Of a DNA stretch of 64,000 nucleotides, positions 22,672 through 32,854 are shown in pieces. The stretch covers positions 186,001-250,000 of the forward strand of contig VLTN01000022.1 of the NCBI GenBank assembly GCA_008330645.1, read 5' to 3'. A model generated the notes under the pieces. The model saw only the letters and a program-made list of their open reading frames with translations, was not told the DNA's origin and ran no database searches. Made by a program: the position numbers and the translations under genes. This stretch comes from Cafeteria roenbergensis (lineage: Eukaryota > Sar > Bigyra > Bicosoecida > Cafeteriaceae). How positions within the stretch are numbered: position 1 is the stretch's first letter; each line of letters starts with the position of its first letter.

Positions 22672-25600
22672 CGATGACGACGACAAAGAGGCCGAGAACG
22701 AGGACGCCAATGGCGGTGGCGGTGGCAGTGGCAGTGGCGGAGCGGAGGACGGAGCAAGCCGTGGCGGCCGCGCCGGGCAGCCGTCGGGCGACGGCGAGGC
22801 AGGGCCAAGCTCGGCCGTCCCGGCCACCGCCGAACACGCTGCTGCTTCGACCACAGCGGCGTCCCGCCAGGCAGCCAAGGCACGCGTGACGAGCGGCGGC
22901 GGCGCAGCTTCCGCCGGCGAGGAGGCCCCTCCCAGTGCGGCGCCTGGGCACTCCGCGGCGGTGGCAGACGCAGTCGCCACGCCGCGCGGCGACCCCCACC
23001 GCCGCCCGTCCATTGCCCGCAGCGCTGCGTCCGCCAGCAGCGACGCGTCGGGCTCGAGAGCCGACTCTCCCGTTGTGCCCGGCCTGGGCGCCGTCAGCGC
23101 CTGGCACACCGACGTGGGGTCTCGGCTGCCCATCAAGCTGCCCGGCACCGCCGGGGGGGCCCTCATGCCGCCTGACCTCTGGGTCACGGCTTGGTTCCTC
23201 AGCCGCCTGACCGCCATGGCGGGCGTCAAGGGGGCCATGGCAGAGCTGCGCGCCATGGAGCGCGCGGAGCTGCGGCTGGAGCAGGCACGCAAGGTGCAAC
23301 CCGGCTCTGCAGCTGCGTCAGCTGCCAGTCGCGCCAGTGCTGCTGCGGGGCCCAACGTGGACGCAGGGACGGCAGCCTCCTCGTCGTCCTCCTCGTCGTC
23401 GTCCTCCTCCTCCTCGTCCTCCTCCTCCTCGTCTGCTGCCCCCGCCTCGAGCGCTGGCCGGGCGTCGGCACCGCCGGCTGCTGCCCGGGACAGGGCCGCC
23501 CCTCTGGCAGGCGACACTGCGCCTGCCGCGTCGTCTCAGGCTCGTCGGGCGGCGGACGCGGCGCTGGCCAGCGACGACGACTCCCCGACCAGCACCGCAA
23601 GCATCCTTCGCGTGCACCCCCGCGCCCGAGTGCAGCGTGCGCTGCTGGTGGTGTCCGCTAGCGTGCGGCAACGCTCCTCCGGCCGCGGCAGCCTCGCCAG
23701 CAGGTCAGGCCGCCTCAAGCGACTCTTGAACGAGGCCGAGGACGCCGTCTCCCGAGGCCGTCTTGGCGGCCACATGGGCTTCACATTCACGGTTGCCATT
23801 CGCTGTCTTCGTGCCGCGACGCTCTTTGCCATCGGGGACGTGGAGGGCGCTGCCGGTGAGGCAACGCTTGCCATCGACAGCTTCCGCAACGAGCGCCGAA
23901 TCTTCGCCGACTACGCCACCCACCGCCTGCTCGTGCAGATCATCCCAGTGCTGCTCGCCTGCGGCCGCGTGGACCAAGCCATTGGCGTCGTCGGCTGGCT
24001 CGAGGCCCTGGCTGCGAAGTGGCCCGTGGCGGCGCTCCTGCTTGCCAAGACGCGTCGCCGCATCCTCCACGCCGGATACGGGCCCAAGCTCGAGGCATCG
24101 CTGGCATCGAGCGCCTCCGAGGCAGCGGCTGGGACGGCGCGGTCCGTCCTGGCGGCCGACTGGCCGTCTGGCTACTCCCAGGGCAGCACCGGCCCCAGCC
24201 CTGCCGCCGAGGCCGCCGCAGCCGCTGCCGCAGCCGCGGCTGCTGCCACGGTTGCTCCGGGCCTGGTGGAGAGCCCGGCCGGCGTCCCCTACTCCACGGC
24301 CCGGCTCTTCAGCCAGGCCGCCGAGTCATGTCCGCACCACGGCCAGCCCGCCGCTTCCGGGACCAGCCCCGCCAGCAACTCAGCTTTCCGCGGCCTCGCG
24401 TCGTACGCGGGGCCCGCCGCTGCCTCGGCGTCCGTAGCCGGCGGCGCCCAGCGCCGCGTCCACGCCCCCAACACCCTGCCGTCCCGGGAGCCAGCGCAGC
24501 CCCCGATGCACGCCAGCGCGGCAGCGGGCCTGGTGGCCACCGCCGCGCGCTACAACCCCGAGAGCGAGGCGCAGTCTGCGGTGGAGAGCCTCGCGTCTCG
24601 CTCCAGCTGGCGCGCAGAGAACCAGCCGGCCACAGTCGTCGTGGGGCCCGCCAGCTCCGGCGCCCGCAGCAGGCTGGGCAGCTCGCAGTCGCCTCGAAAC
24701 ATCGTGAAGCCGGGCTTCCGCGCAGGGCTGTCGGCCGATCCCAGCATGCAGGGGGCCCTCCCCCAGCCGCTCAGCATCCACCAGGGGCCGGGAACGTCCG
24801 CCCCGCCCGGTGCCGCTTCCGTGGGCGTGGATGCCTCGTCGTCCTTGGGCCCCAACGTCGGCAACCTCGGCAGCCTCACCATGCGCTCCAGCCGGTCGGG
24901 CGAAGGCGGCTTCACGGTCCGCTCCATGTCGTCGGCCATCGGTATGACGGACACCGCCCGCCTCGCCTCGCCCATGCACTTCCACGGCAGCGCTGGCGCC
25001 TCTGTCGTCGGGCCCTCGACCGGCTTCGCCGCCTTTGGCATGTCCAGCCTCTCGGACAGGCACTCCGGCGGCATGCGCGACGGCGTGCTCGACTCCCCAA
25101 TGCACCAGCTGGGCGGCCCGATGCACCACCACCACCACCACCACCACCACCCCCACCACAGCACGGCGGGGCAGCCCTCTCAGGTCGCGGTATCGGCGGT
25201 GTACCGAATGACCCCCCAGCAGGCCATGGGACAAGGGCCACCTGGCTTCCCGGGCGGCTTCCAGCCCCCCTCCGGGTCCTTCCAGTACCGCCCTCACTCC
25301 GGGCAGGCCCCTGCGTTTATCACGCAGCAGTTCATGCAGCACCCCATGCACCCGTCGCAGCACCACATGGCGTCGATGCAGGGCTACCGCCCCGCCCCGT
25401 CCACAGGCTGGCCGACCGCGTACTCGATGGCCCCCCCGCGCCCCGCTCGCCACTCCGGAACCCTCAACACCTCTGCGGGGTACAGCATCTCCCACGGGAT
25501 GTCCGCGACCCCCAGCCTCTTTGGCGAAGGCAGCAACCCGACGCCGCAAATGGGACCCTTTGGGGCCGGCATGCCGCTCGCCTCCCCGCCCCCAGGCCAG

Positions 25601-25741
25601 GACCCTCCAATGATGACCCCGGCGGGAGCCTTCGGCCCCGGAGACGCCTCTTCCTACGGCGGAACTGATGCCGGACGGCCCTTCACCGCGTCGTCTCTCC
25701 TCGGCCACCAGAGCGCCCTCGGCCCGCCAGGCGACGCGTGA
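20657..25741 (+). CDS. Zn2Cys6 (fungal-type) transcription regulator
   Basis: This 1,694-residue protein opens with a zinc binuclear cluster. Cys26, 29, 36, 44, 47 and 54 have spacing C-x2-C-x6-C-x7-C-x2-C-x6-C, with basic HKRKAK between Cys29 and Cys36. A basic NLS-like stretch (PPPKKRGPKR, 57-66) and a short coiled coil (about 70-88) follow, the classic DNA-binding/linker/dimerisation order. Residues about 270-560 are helical and resemble the middle homology region of fungal regulators, including the segment ending LLCLAYYHMGASA. A second helical segment lies at about 985-1145. The remainder is low complexity: poly-Asp near 661-676, poly-Ser near 909-927, and a His tract near 1490-1502. The ATG at 20657 directly precedes the cluster. 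The single exon ends at TGA 25739-25741. DNA-binding function is well supported; targets are unknown. Confidence 0.9.
22639..22688 (+). repeat. GAC tract coding poly-Asp
   Basis: A run of GAC/GAT codons within the Zn2Cys6 regulator gives an Asp-rich tract of about 15 residues, in an acidic and Gly-rich linker that could act as an activation region. Confidence 0.8.
23381..23436 (+). repeat. TCC/TCG tract coding poly-Ser
   Basis: About 19 consecutive serine codons, mixed TCG and TCC, in the Zn2Cys6 regulator. Confidence 0.8.
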
Positions 25742-26413
25742 CGGCGTCACCCGCGAGAGCCCAGGCCCGTGGGCATCAACGCTGCTGACGGGCACAGCTG
25801 CCGGGTCCTCAGGCCAGTCGGCCGCGAGCCAGCTTTGCGTTCGAACCATCCTATTCTATCCGTCCATCACAGAGATTGAGCCCACCTCATCATCCTCCCG
25901 TCCTGCCCGCGTCTCCGATGCTCAGCCCAGGCGGGCGCAGGTCGTCCCGGCGACGGCATTGTCGGCGGTCGAGCGAGTTAGAGTGACTTTGCGTGTGTCT
26001 GTGGCCTAGACTGCAATCTTGACCCACTCGCGACGGCGGCGCGGCCTACGCTCTGATGCCCCGTGACGGGCGCGCTGGTCGCAGTTGCAAACTTCGAGAC
26101 ACTCAAACGAACAAACAAACAAAAACACCAGGCGCTCGGACACACGCTCACTTGCAGTGAGAGCGAGAGGGGGGCAAACGACGGGACGTAGACGCTCGCC
26201 CGGATGCCAGGCAGCCGCGTCGCAGCACGATGGCACGCAGCGGGCTCGCAGCCCGCCATGGCGCGCAAGCCAAACCGCGGGCAGACGGCAAGCGGAACAG
26301 ACAAGGAGGTGGCCGGCCCAGGCGGAGCTGAGAGCGAGGGACCTTAGCGCAGTGCGGGCGGCGGCCAGTCCGTTGAGCGAGGGGGGGGCCAGGGGCCGGC
26401 GGGGCCAAGGAAC
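25742..26413. other. Convergent intergenic region
   Basis: The 3' flanks of the Zn2Cys6 gene (+) and the PP1 inhibitor gene (-) meet here. It is more AT-rich than the genes, with a short AAC/AAAC-rich patch near 26105-26130. I see no coding, RNA or mobile element signal. Confidence 0.5.
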
Positions 26414-27146
26414 TCAGTGGGCGGCCGACGCGGCCCCGGCACCCGCGCTGGCGGACGTGTCATCACCACCTTCGTCGTCATCATCATCCTCGTCGTCCAG
26501 CAGGGCTTGGGCCTTGAGTTGCTTCATGCGGGCCACCTCCTGCGCGTAGTGCGCCTTTCGCGCGGCTTCAAACCTGGCGTGCTCGGCGGCATCTGCCGAG
26601 CTCGTCGCCGGTTTGGCGGGAGCTGCGGCGGCCCCCTCCTCGTCAGAATCGACCCACTCCTCCGCCTCTTCGTCTGCGTCTGCCTTTGCGGCCGCAGCAG
26701 ATGACATGGCGTCGATCGCGTCGTATTGCGCGGCTGCTGTCCCGCCCGGTGCGCCACCAGCGGCCATGCCGGCCGCGACCTGGTCCTCCAGAGGAACTGC
26801 GAGCAGCGCGGCGCGCTCGGACCACGCACGTAGGGTTGCGGCCACGCGGGTGCGGCACAATCTGCCACGGAGCCAGAGCGGCCGAGGGCTTCCATGCGCG
26901 CCGTGGGTCGCAGCGGCGTGGCAGCTCGCCATCAGCAGGCCTTCAACTCCAACCAGCCACTGTGCCTGGCTCACTTGCTCGCGTAGTAGGCTCGAACGGC
27001 GTGTCGGGCTCGTCGATCTTCATGCGGGTGCCCCGGTCCTTGTCGTGCTCGGCCAGGGTAGGCTCATCCCACACCACGGAGCCGCGCTTCTTCTTCCCAG
27101 ACGGCTGCCTCAGGATCCCCTTGGGCGGCGCGTCAGAGTCTGCCAT
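26414..27146 (-). CDS. Protein phosphatase 1 inhibitor-2 (IPP-2) homologue
   Basis: Inhibitor-2 proteins bind and inhibit PP1. Two exons: 27146-26975 and 26796-26414, joined across intron 26974-26797 (GTGAGC...GCAG, phase 1), give 184 residues. All three signature regions are visible: KGILR (residues 9-13, the SILK-type PP1 contact), VVWDEP followed by MKIDEPDTPF (24-51), and RKAHYAQE (137-144, matching the HYNE active-site motif), then an acidic tail. Thr49 in DEPDTP matches the threonine that GSK-3 phosphorylates in animal inhibitor-2, so that control may be kept. The RVxF-like segment before WDE is atypical (SVVWDE). The gene is divergent from the FHA gene, 325 bases apart. Length is near the animal and plant range. 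Confidence 0.88.
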
Positions 27147-27471
27147 TTCCAAGCCGGAGGCCTTTGGGGCACCAAAGCTGGCGGCTGCGAGGCTGGCCGG
27201 CCGCGCGCAAGGGGCTGTGTGCCAGCCGCGCCCGGGCGCCGCGCAGGCCGGCGATCGCCGCGCGTGATCGACCCCGTTCGCAGAGCCGGGAATATTGCTT
27301 TCCTCCCCCCGACTGGCGCTGGCCGCTCGACCGACCCCGCTGGCCCGCCCGGCCCACCCGCAGCCGCCGCGCCGGCCCAACCCCGCCTGCAGACGGAGAG
27401 GCGGTGTGCCTGCAGCCTGTGCGCAACTCCCCGGCTTGCGGCGGGGCCTCCTCGAGCCAGGCAGCAAAAGC
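27147..27471. promoter_or_regulatory. Shared divergent promoter, IPP-2 / FHA gene
   Basis: 325 bases between two opposed start codons; both promoters must fit here unless distant 5' exons exist. No recognised core element was seen. Confidence 0.5.
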
Positions 27472-29229
27472 ATGGCCGCGCCGGCGTATTTCAAAGTCGA
27501 CGGCGTCGCGCTGCTCAACAATTCGCCGGAGGTGGACGACTCGACGGCCTTTTGCGTGGCAGTTCCGAGGCTGCCCTGCGTCATGGGCCGGCCCGAGGCG
27601 GCGGGGTCCTCGGGGAAGGCGGACTCGGGCGCTGGCCCGTTCAAGGTCAGCCTCGTCGGCGCAAGCAAGAAGGTGTCGCGCAAGCACGTGTCCGTGGACT
27701 GGAACAGCAAGATAGGCCAGTACGAGGCAAGCGTTTGCGGCAGCCTCAGCATCACAGTCGACGGTGAGCCGCTGGGCAGCGGTGCGTGCGACCCGCACTG
27801 CGGCGAATCCGACAGCTTGCTCGCGCAGAGGCTCGCGCACATGCGTTCTGCCCGCCGGAGGCGCGGTCCCTCGCTGGGCAAGCTCGCTTGGCCCCATGCT
27901 CGCATGGGATGAAGCTGCGTTCGCCCTGGTCCCGCCCGCTCCCCTTGATGCGCTGGCCGCCCGCCCCGGCCCCGCAACGGCACCGCAGGCAAGGTGTTCA
28001 GCAAGACCAACGACGACGGCACTGCCGCCACCAAGGCCATCCTCTTCGCCGGGTCAGCGCTGCGAGTGGGCAACGTGCTTCTGTACTTCCTGCTGCCGCA
28101 CGAGCACGTCAGGTCGTATCCGCAGGCTCGGCTCCCGGCGGCAGTGGTGCGGCGCCGGGCCGAGCTGGTGGAGGCATTCAAGGCGCAGGCGCCAGCGACG
28201 GACGCGGGCGGGAGCAAGGGCGGGGCGGACGGGCCCTCTGCTGCCGCTGCCCCCACGGAGGCGGGCACGCCCGCGGCGGCATCCACTGCGAAGCTGATGG
28301 GTGACTCGACCAAGGCCAGGCCCGGCCCCGGCTCGCACCCAGACCCAGCAGCGACGGCAGCGGCCACTGCCGCAGCACCGGCACCGGCACCGGCACCACC
28401 TGCGCCCTCCCCTGGGCTGATGCAGTCGGGGTCGGAGGCCTCACCCTCTGGTCCGTCCGTGCAAGGCGCCGCTTCGGCTGCCAGCGACTCGGCACCGCCG
28501 GCCATGCATCGCCCTGCGGTGTCCCCGCAGCTCCCAGAGTCCGCTCCTGCTCCGGAGGCCTCCCGGGCCAGCTCGAGCCCTGCGGACGACGACAGCTCCA
28601 AGGCCGGCAAGACTCCCGCAAACAACTCTGGGATGACCTACCGCCAGATTCTGGACTTGGTGATCAGCTCCCTGCCCCCAGGCAGGTGGTCCGCGCGCGA
28701 CCTGTGCAACCGGGCAGTGCAGCTCCTCCCGGAAGGGTCCGTGACCAACAGGACCGCGTTTTCCGCGTCCTTCAAGAACGTGCTCAAGGGTCTCGATCGC
28801 TTCCCGGGCGATTTGTCCGCCGAGGAGCACGCGGCGGCAGTTGCGCGCGGGAACAAGCGGATCTCTGGGGCCCTGTGGTACGTGACTGGGCCGAACGACG
28901 TGCAGGCGGCTCTGCCGCCCCACACGCAAGCTGCGCTTGCTGCGCGCATCGCCGAGCTCGCCAATTCAGGAGACGGCTTCTTGACTGCGAAGGCGGGCGG
29001 GGCGCCGCTGGAGGCGCCGGCGGCTGCAGCTGCAGCTGCTGCTTCTGCGGCCGGGACGCCAGCCGAGGACAGGGCAGCAAAGCGGCAGCGGGAAGTCGAG
29101 GACCAGGGACAGCCCGCAGACGCCGAGTCGCCCGCTGCCGAGGCGGCGGGAGTCGCTGAGCCTGAGCCGAAGCGAAAGCCAGAGCCGCCCACGGCTGTGC
29201 TGGACGGCGAAGGCGGCTTTTCGCTTTGA
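27472..29229 (+). CDS. FHA-domain nuclear protein with possible winged-helix C-terminal region
   Basis: Two exons, 27472-27781 and 27989-29229, with intron 27782-27988 (GTGCGT...GCAG, phase 1), give 516 residues. The N-terminus is a forkhead-associated domain (about residues 20-140): VMGRP, then VSRKHVSVDWN (the Ser/Arg/His phosphothreonine-binding loop), then ALRVGNVLLYFLLP, a strand pair close to that of plant FHA2 and fungal Fhl1-type proteins. The intron falls inside the domain, and splicing restores the strand order. After a Pro/Ala-rich linker, residues about 319-400 (MTYRQILDLV through ALWYVTG) form a compact helical block with the spacing of a winged-helix domain; this is inference only. 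The C-terminus is charged. FHA domains bind phosphothreonine, so a phosphorylation-dependent transcription or ribosome-gene regulator is plausible. Confidence 0.82.
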
Positions 29230-29464
29230 CGGCGAGCGCATGTGCCTGCCGGCCTGTGTGCGTGTGTGCACGTTTGCGAGCTCGTGTGAATACGTGTGCG
29301 TTGGTGCGCGGGCAGGAAAAGCGGTCCTACGCGCGAGCCTGCATTGCAAGGCTATCCGCAACTGCAGCTCTGCGCCGCGCGGGGCGCGGTCCGGCGGCGG
29401 CGGGACTACACACCCCGCGCCCCCCGGAGACACCCAGGCACCGAGTTGTTTCTTCGCCGTAGCA

Positions 29465-32400
29465 ATGCGAGCGGCTGAGGCCGCCCTCCTCTTGGCCGCA
29501 GTGGCCGCGACCTCTGCGGCAGGAGACCGATCTCGGGCCCCGCCTTCCTGCGCCACCATCGAGGCCCGCGTGGACTGCGGCTACCTCGGCATTGCCCCCG
29601 ACCAGTGCGCCTCACGCGGGTGCTGCTACGAGAAGCGCGAGGGCGCTCCGAGCTGCTTCTACCAGGGCGAGGGGGTGAACGTGACCAAGGTGCACCTGGT
29701 TGTTTCGAACCACGTCGACATCGGGTACACGGACACGGCAAGCAACGTCGTCAACCAGTACTTCCACGAGTACTTTATCGCCGCAGCTGTGCTGGGCGCG
29801 GAGCTTGAGGCGGCCGGTGGCCCTGTCCAGTTGCGCTGGATGACGCAGGCTTGGCTTGTGGATTTGTTCCTCAACTGCCCGGCTGGCACGGCCACGGAGG
29901 CGATCTACAACATCATATGCCCCAATGCGGCCGAGCGCGCCATCGTCGTGGACGCCCTCAACAAGGGCTTCATCACCTACCACGCCTTCCCCCACAACGC
30001 GGACATGTCGCTCGGCACAGCCGGCATGATTCGGTTCGGCGTGAACATGACGCACGCTCTTGACGACTCCCTGGGCCTGCCCCGGAAGACCGTCGTCTCG
30101 CAGCGGGACGTCCCGGGCTTTCCGCGCTCGGCCCTGCGGCTGCTCAACGCGGAAGGAGTGGACGTGCTCTCCGAAGGCAGCAACTCCGCAATGAACCCGC
30201 CAAACGTGCCGCCAGCGTTCCTGTGGAAGGACGAGGCCAGCGGGGCTGAAGCCATTGTGATGTGGCACGCGCTTGGCTACGGACAGCTTCCCAGCCAGGA
30301 GAGCCACGAGGGGCCCTGCGTCGGCGCGCACAGCTCGCACGACCACAGCCATGAGCATGTCCACGACCACGTCGCTCCCCACGAGCATGTCCACGACCAC
30401 GTCGCTCCCCACGAGCATGTCCACGACCACGTCGCTCCCCACGAGCATGTCCACGACCACGTCGCTCCCCACGAGCATGTCCACGATCACGTCGCTCCCC
30501 ACGACCATGCCCACGGCCGCCCGCCTTTGCTCAAGGGCAGCGCTCATGCGGCGCATGGCCGCAGCTTCGGCACGCACGGCGCAAACCTTCGCCGCCAACT
30601 GCACGCAAGCACCCCGGAGGCGCCGGAGTGCGCTGCACGCATCGTTGGGGAACGCAGCCGCCGCCGCCTCCACGGAGCCGCCGCGCCCGAGGGCTCCGGC
30701 CCGCCTGCCAAGGACTACCTGCGCGTCCCGGGGCTGGACGAGGTGCTAGTGTACGCCTGGCGCAGCGACAACGCCGGGCCGCCGCAGTCCGCTGCTGAGG
30801 TTCAGGGCTACTTCAAGGAGGTGGCTGCGCTGTTTCCGGGCGCCACCGTGGAGGCGAGCACGCTCGACGCCTTCGCTGCGGTGCTGCGGCCATTCAAGGA
30901 GTCACTGCCCGTTGTGACGGAAGAGATCGGCGACACTTGGGTTATGTCCGCCTCGACGGACGCCAAGAAGCTCATGGCCGCCAGGGCACTGGAGCGGGCG
31001 CTCGAGGGCTGCCTTGCCTCTGGTGACTGCGACGCAACGGACCCCGTCGTTGTGCGCTTCAGGAAGCGGCACATCAAGATGATTGAGCACACGCTGGGCC
31101 TGCACGTGTACTCCATGGGCGCCCGCATGTTCGACGACTGGTCCAACGCCGACTTTTATGCGGCTTTCCGCGCTGGGGACCCGCTGCTCCGCGCCAACCC
31201 CATGTCCTGGGCGCGCCAGAAGTCGTGGGTGATCAACGCCCCCCTGTCCGAGCTCTCCGCCGAGCACCCCCTGCTCGCCTGGTGCCAGGCGGAGCTTGTC
31301 GCCTTGCAGCCGCACATCCCCGAGCCGACGGCTGGCGGGTTCGTGCGCGTGCAAGCGCTGGACCAGCGGCTCAGCGGGCTAGGGCCGGGACGGCGCGTGA
31401 CCATGCGCTTCGACCCGGCAACGGCGGCCATTGCCGAGCTGGCCGACGCTCGCTCGGGCGTGGTCTGGGCGAACATGACTGCCGATGGGCAGTCCTCGCT
31501 CGGGCTGGCGCGCTACCAGACGCTCACGGAGGCGGACTGGGCAGCGTTCCGCGAGGCCTACATTTACTTTGAAACCGACACGACCTGGGCGGAAAACACG
31601 TACGGCAAGCCCAACATGTCGAGCGCGGACCCCGAGCACCAGCTAGCCGCGCCCACGATGACGGAGCTGTGGCTCAAGAAGGCAGCCAAAGCAGGCGACG
31701 CCGACCTCGTGCTGGTTCGCGCTGTGTTCGCCCCGCAGCTGCACAGCAAGTACGGCGCGCCCACTGACGTGTGGACGCAGTACTCGCTCAATGCAGGGCT
31801 GGATGGCGCGGCCGTGATCAACGTGACCGTGACTGCCGTGAACAAGAGCGCCACTCGGCTCTCCGAGGCTGCTTGGATGACGTTCAACCCTGCCCCGGGG
31901 GCATCCGCTGCGGTGCTCCGCTCTGAGGTCGCGGACGTCGAGCTGCACTCTGGCAGCGGGCGCCAGCTGCACGCCGGCGCGCTGTCCACGCGCTGGACCG
32001 GCGATGCTGGCCACCGCGCCGCCCACGCAATCGGTGACGCCAGGGAGGCTGCCCGCAAGGCCGTACCTGCCCATCTCCGGGACTTTTACGCCCCCTACCA
32101 CGCCGACGCCCACTACGAGTGGTCCGAGCTGCCTGAGGTGCGAGAGGCGGCCGGAGCCTGCGATGGATGTCGCCTCGGCCGCCACCGGCTGCCAACGCAC
32201 GAGCACTCTCGCGAAAGCTACGACGCCTGGTCGCTGCGAAAGCTGGGCGAGTTCCAAAGCCCGCTTGACGGGGTCGAGTATGGCGGGCGGTCGCTGCAGG
32301 CCGTGACGGACGTCGTGCGCTACGCGCCGCAGGGCGTCAACGGCAGCCTCGCCATTGAAAGCCCCGACGCGGGACTGGTGCGCTGGGGGCCGGTGAGCCC

Positions 32401-32563
32401 GTTCCCGCTCCCCATGCCTGGCGCACCGTCGGAGAACGGGGGGGCGAGCTTCGCCCTTTGGTCCAACTCGCTCATCAACACAAACGTGCCCTTCTGGCAG
32501 CCCTGGGACAGCCGCGAGTTTCAGGCCCACTTCCAGTTCCGCTTCGGCCTGGCCCTGTTTTGA
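29465..32563 (+). CDS. Secreted trefoil / GH38-like (DUF5054-type) protein
   Basis: A single-exon protein of 1,032 residues. Residues 1-20 form a signal peptide. Residues about 26-67 form a trefoil (P-type) domain with six cysteines and a GCCYEKREGAPSCFY core. From about residue 76, VHLVVSNHVDIGYTD matches the start of the GH38/DUF5054 family, whose HxD motif binds the metal ion; RWMTQAWLVDLF and YHAFPHNADMSL follow. This suggests a metal-dependent glycosidase acting in the secretory path or outside the cell. A His-rich insert (about 285-350) holds five copies of EHVHDHVAPH between MWHALGYG and the next conserved part. Several NxS/T sites occur (NMTH, NVTV, NGSL). No transmembrane segment was seen. 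The ATG at 29465 was chosen because the signal peptide starts there. Substrate is unknown. Confidence 0.82.
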   Translation: MRAAEAALLLAAVAATSAAGDRSRAPPSCATIEARVDCGYLGIAPDQCASRGCCYEKREGAPSCFYQGEGVNVTKVHLVVSNHVDIGYTDTASNVVNQYFHEYFIAAAVLGAELEAAGGPVQLRWMTQAWLVDLFLNCPAGTATEAIYNIICPNAAERAIVVDALNKGFITYHAFPHNADMSLGTAGMIRFGVNMTHALDDSLGLPRKTVVSQRDVPGFPRSALRLLNAEGVDVLSEGSNSAMNPPNVPPAFLWKDEASGAEAIVMWHALGYGQLPSQESHEGPCVGAHSSHDHSHEHVHDHVAPHEHVHDHVAPHEHVHDHVAPHEHVHDHVAPHEHVHDHVAPHDHAHGRPPLLKGSAHAAHGRSFGTHGANLRRQLHASTPEAPECAARIVGERSRRRLHGAAAPEGSGPPAKDYLRVPGLDEVLVYAWRSDNAGPPQSAAEVQGYFKEVAALFPGATVEASTLDAFAAVLRPFKESLPVVTEEIGDTWVMSASTDAKKLMAARALERALEGCLASGDCDATDPVVVRFRKRHIKMIEHTLGLHVYSMGARMFDDWSNADFYAAFRAGDPLLRANPMSWARQKSWVINAPLSELSAEHPLLAWCQAELVALQPHIPEPTAGGFVRVQALDQRLSGLGPGRRVTMRFDPATAAIAELADARSGVVWANMTADGQSSLGLARYQTLTEADWAAFREAYIYFETDTTWAENTYGKPNMSSADPEHQLAAPTMTELWLKKAAKAGDADLVLVRAVFAPQLHSKYGAPTDVWTQYSLNAGLDGAAVINVTVTAVNKSATRLSEAAWMTFNPAPGASAAVLRSEVADVELHSGSGRQLHAGALSTRWTGDAGHRAAHAIGDAREAARKAVPAHLRDFYAPYHADAHYEWSELPEVREAAGACDGCRLGRHRLPTHEHSRESYDAWSLRKLGEFQSPLDGVEYGGRSLQAVTDVVRYAPQGVNGSLAIESPDAGLVRWGPVSPFPLPMPGAPSENGGASFALWSNSLINTNVPFWQPWDSREFQAHFQFRFGLALF
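30353..30502 (+). repeat. 30-bp minisatellite, five units, coding EHVHDHVAPH
   Basis: Five head-to-tail 30-base units. The first four are identical and the fifth has one silent change (GAC to GAT); a degenerate sixth follows. Each unit encodes a decapeptide with four His, inside the glycosidase-like protein. Near-perfect identity points to recent expansion. Confidence 0.95.
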
Positions 32564-32854
32564 GCGCGCGCGCGCGCACGCGCGCGTCGCTGTGGTTGTG
32601 CACAGAACGTACGCGCTCGCGCGCTGCGCAGCCGGGGTGTTGGCAGGCTTGGACACAGTGCGCGTGAGGCTCCGGGCGGGAACGCAAGGCGCCTGAGCTC
32701 GCTGCGTGTGTAACCCCATTCCGAATCCAGCAATCCTCCCGAAAGTCACCGCTGCGCGTTGGGCTGGCGCGCGAACACGAACGGGTCGCCAGACACTTGC
32801 GCACACGCACAAAACCGTGGGCAGTTCAGGCTTCGGGCGAGTGCCGCCTCGTTT
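32564..32854. other. Convergent intergenic spacer with alternating GC tract
   Basis: 291 bases between the stop codons of two convergent genes. It begins with an alternating purine-pyrimidine GCGCGC/ACGCGC tract (32566-32586) able in principle to adopt Z-DNA. No gene was seen. Confidence 0.5.

Noticed and set aside
22216-25849. Minus-strand frames of 433 and 489 codons opposite the Zn2Cys6 gene
   Set aside because: Mirror images of its poly-Asp, poly-Ser and His tracts; no independent motif.
30353-30502. Possible CRISPR-like or minisatellite array
   Set aside because: Units abut with no spacers and remain in frame within a coding sequence, so it is a coding repeat rather than a CRISPR array.
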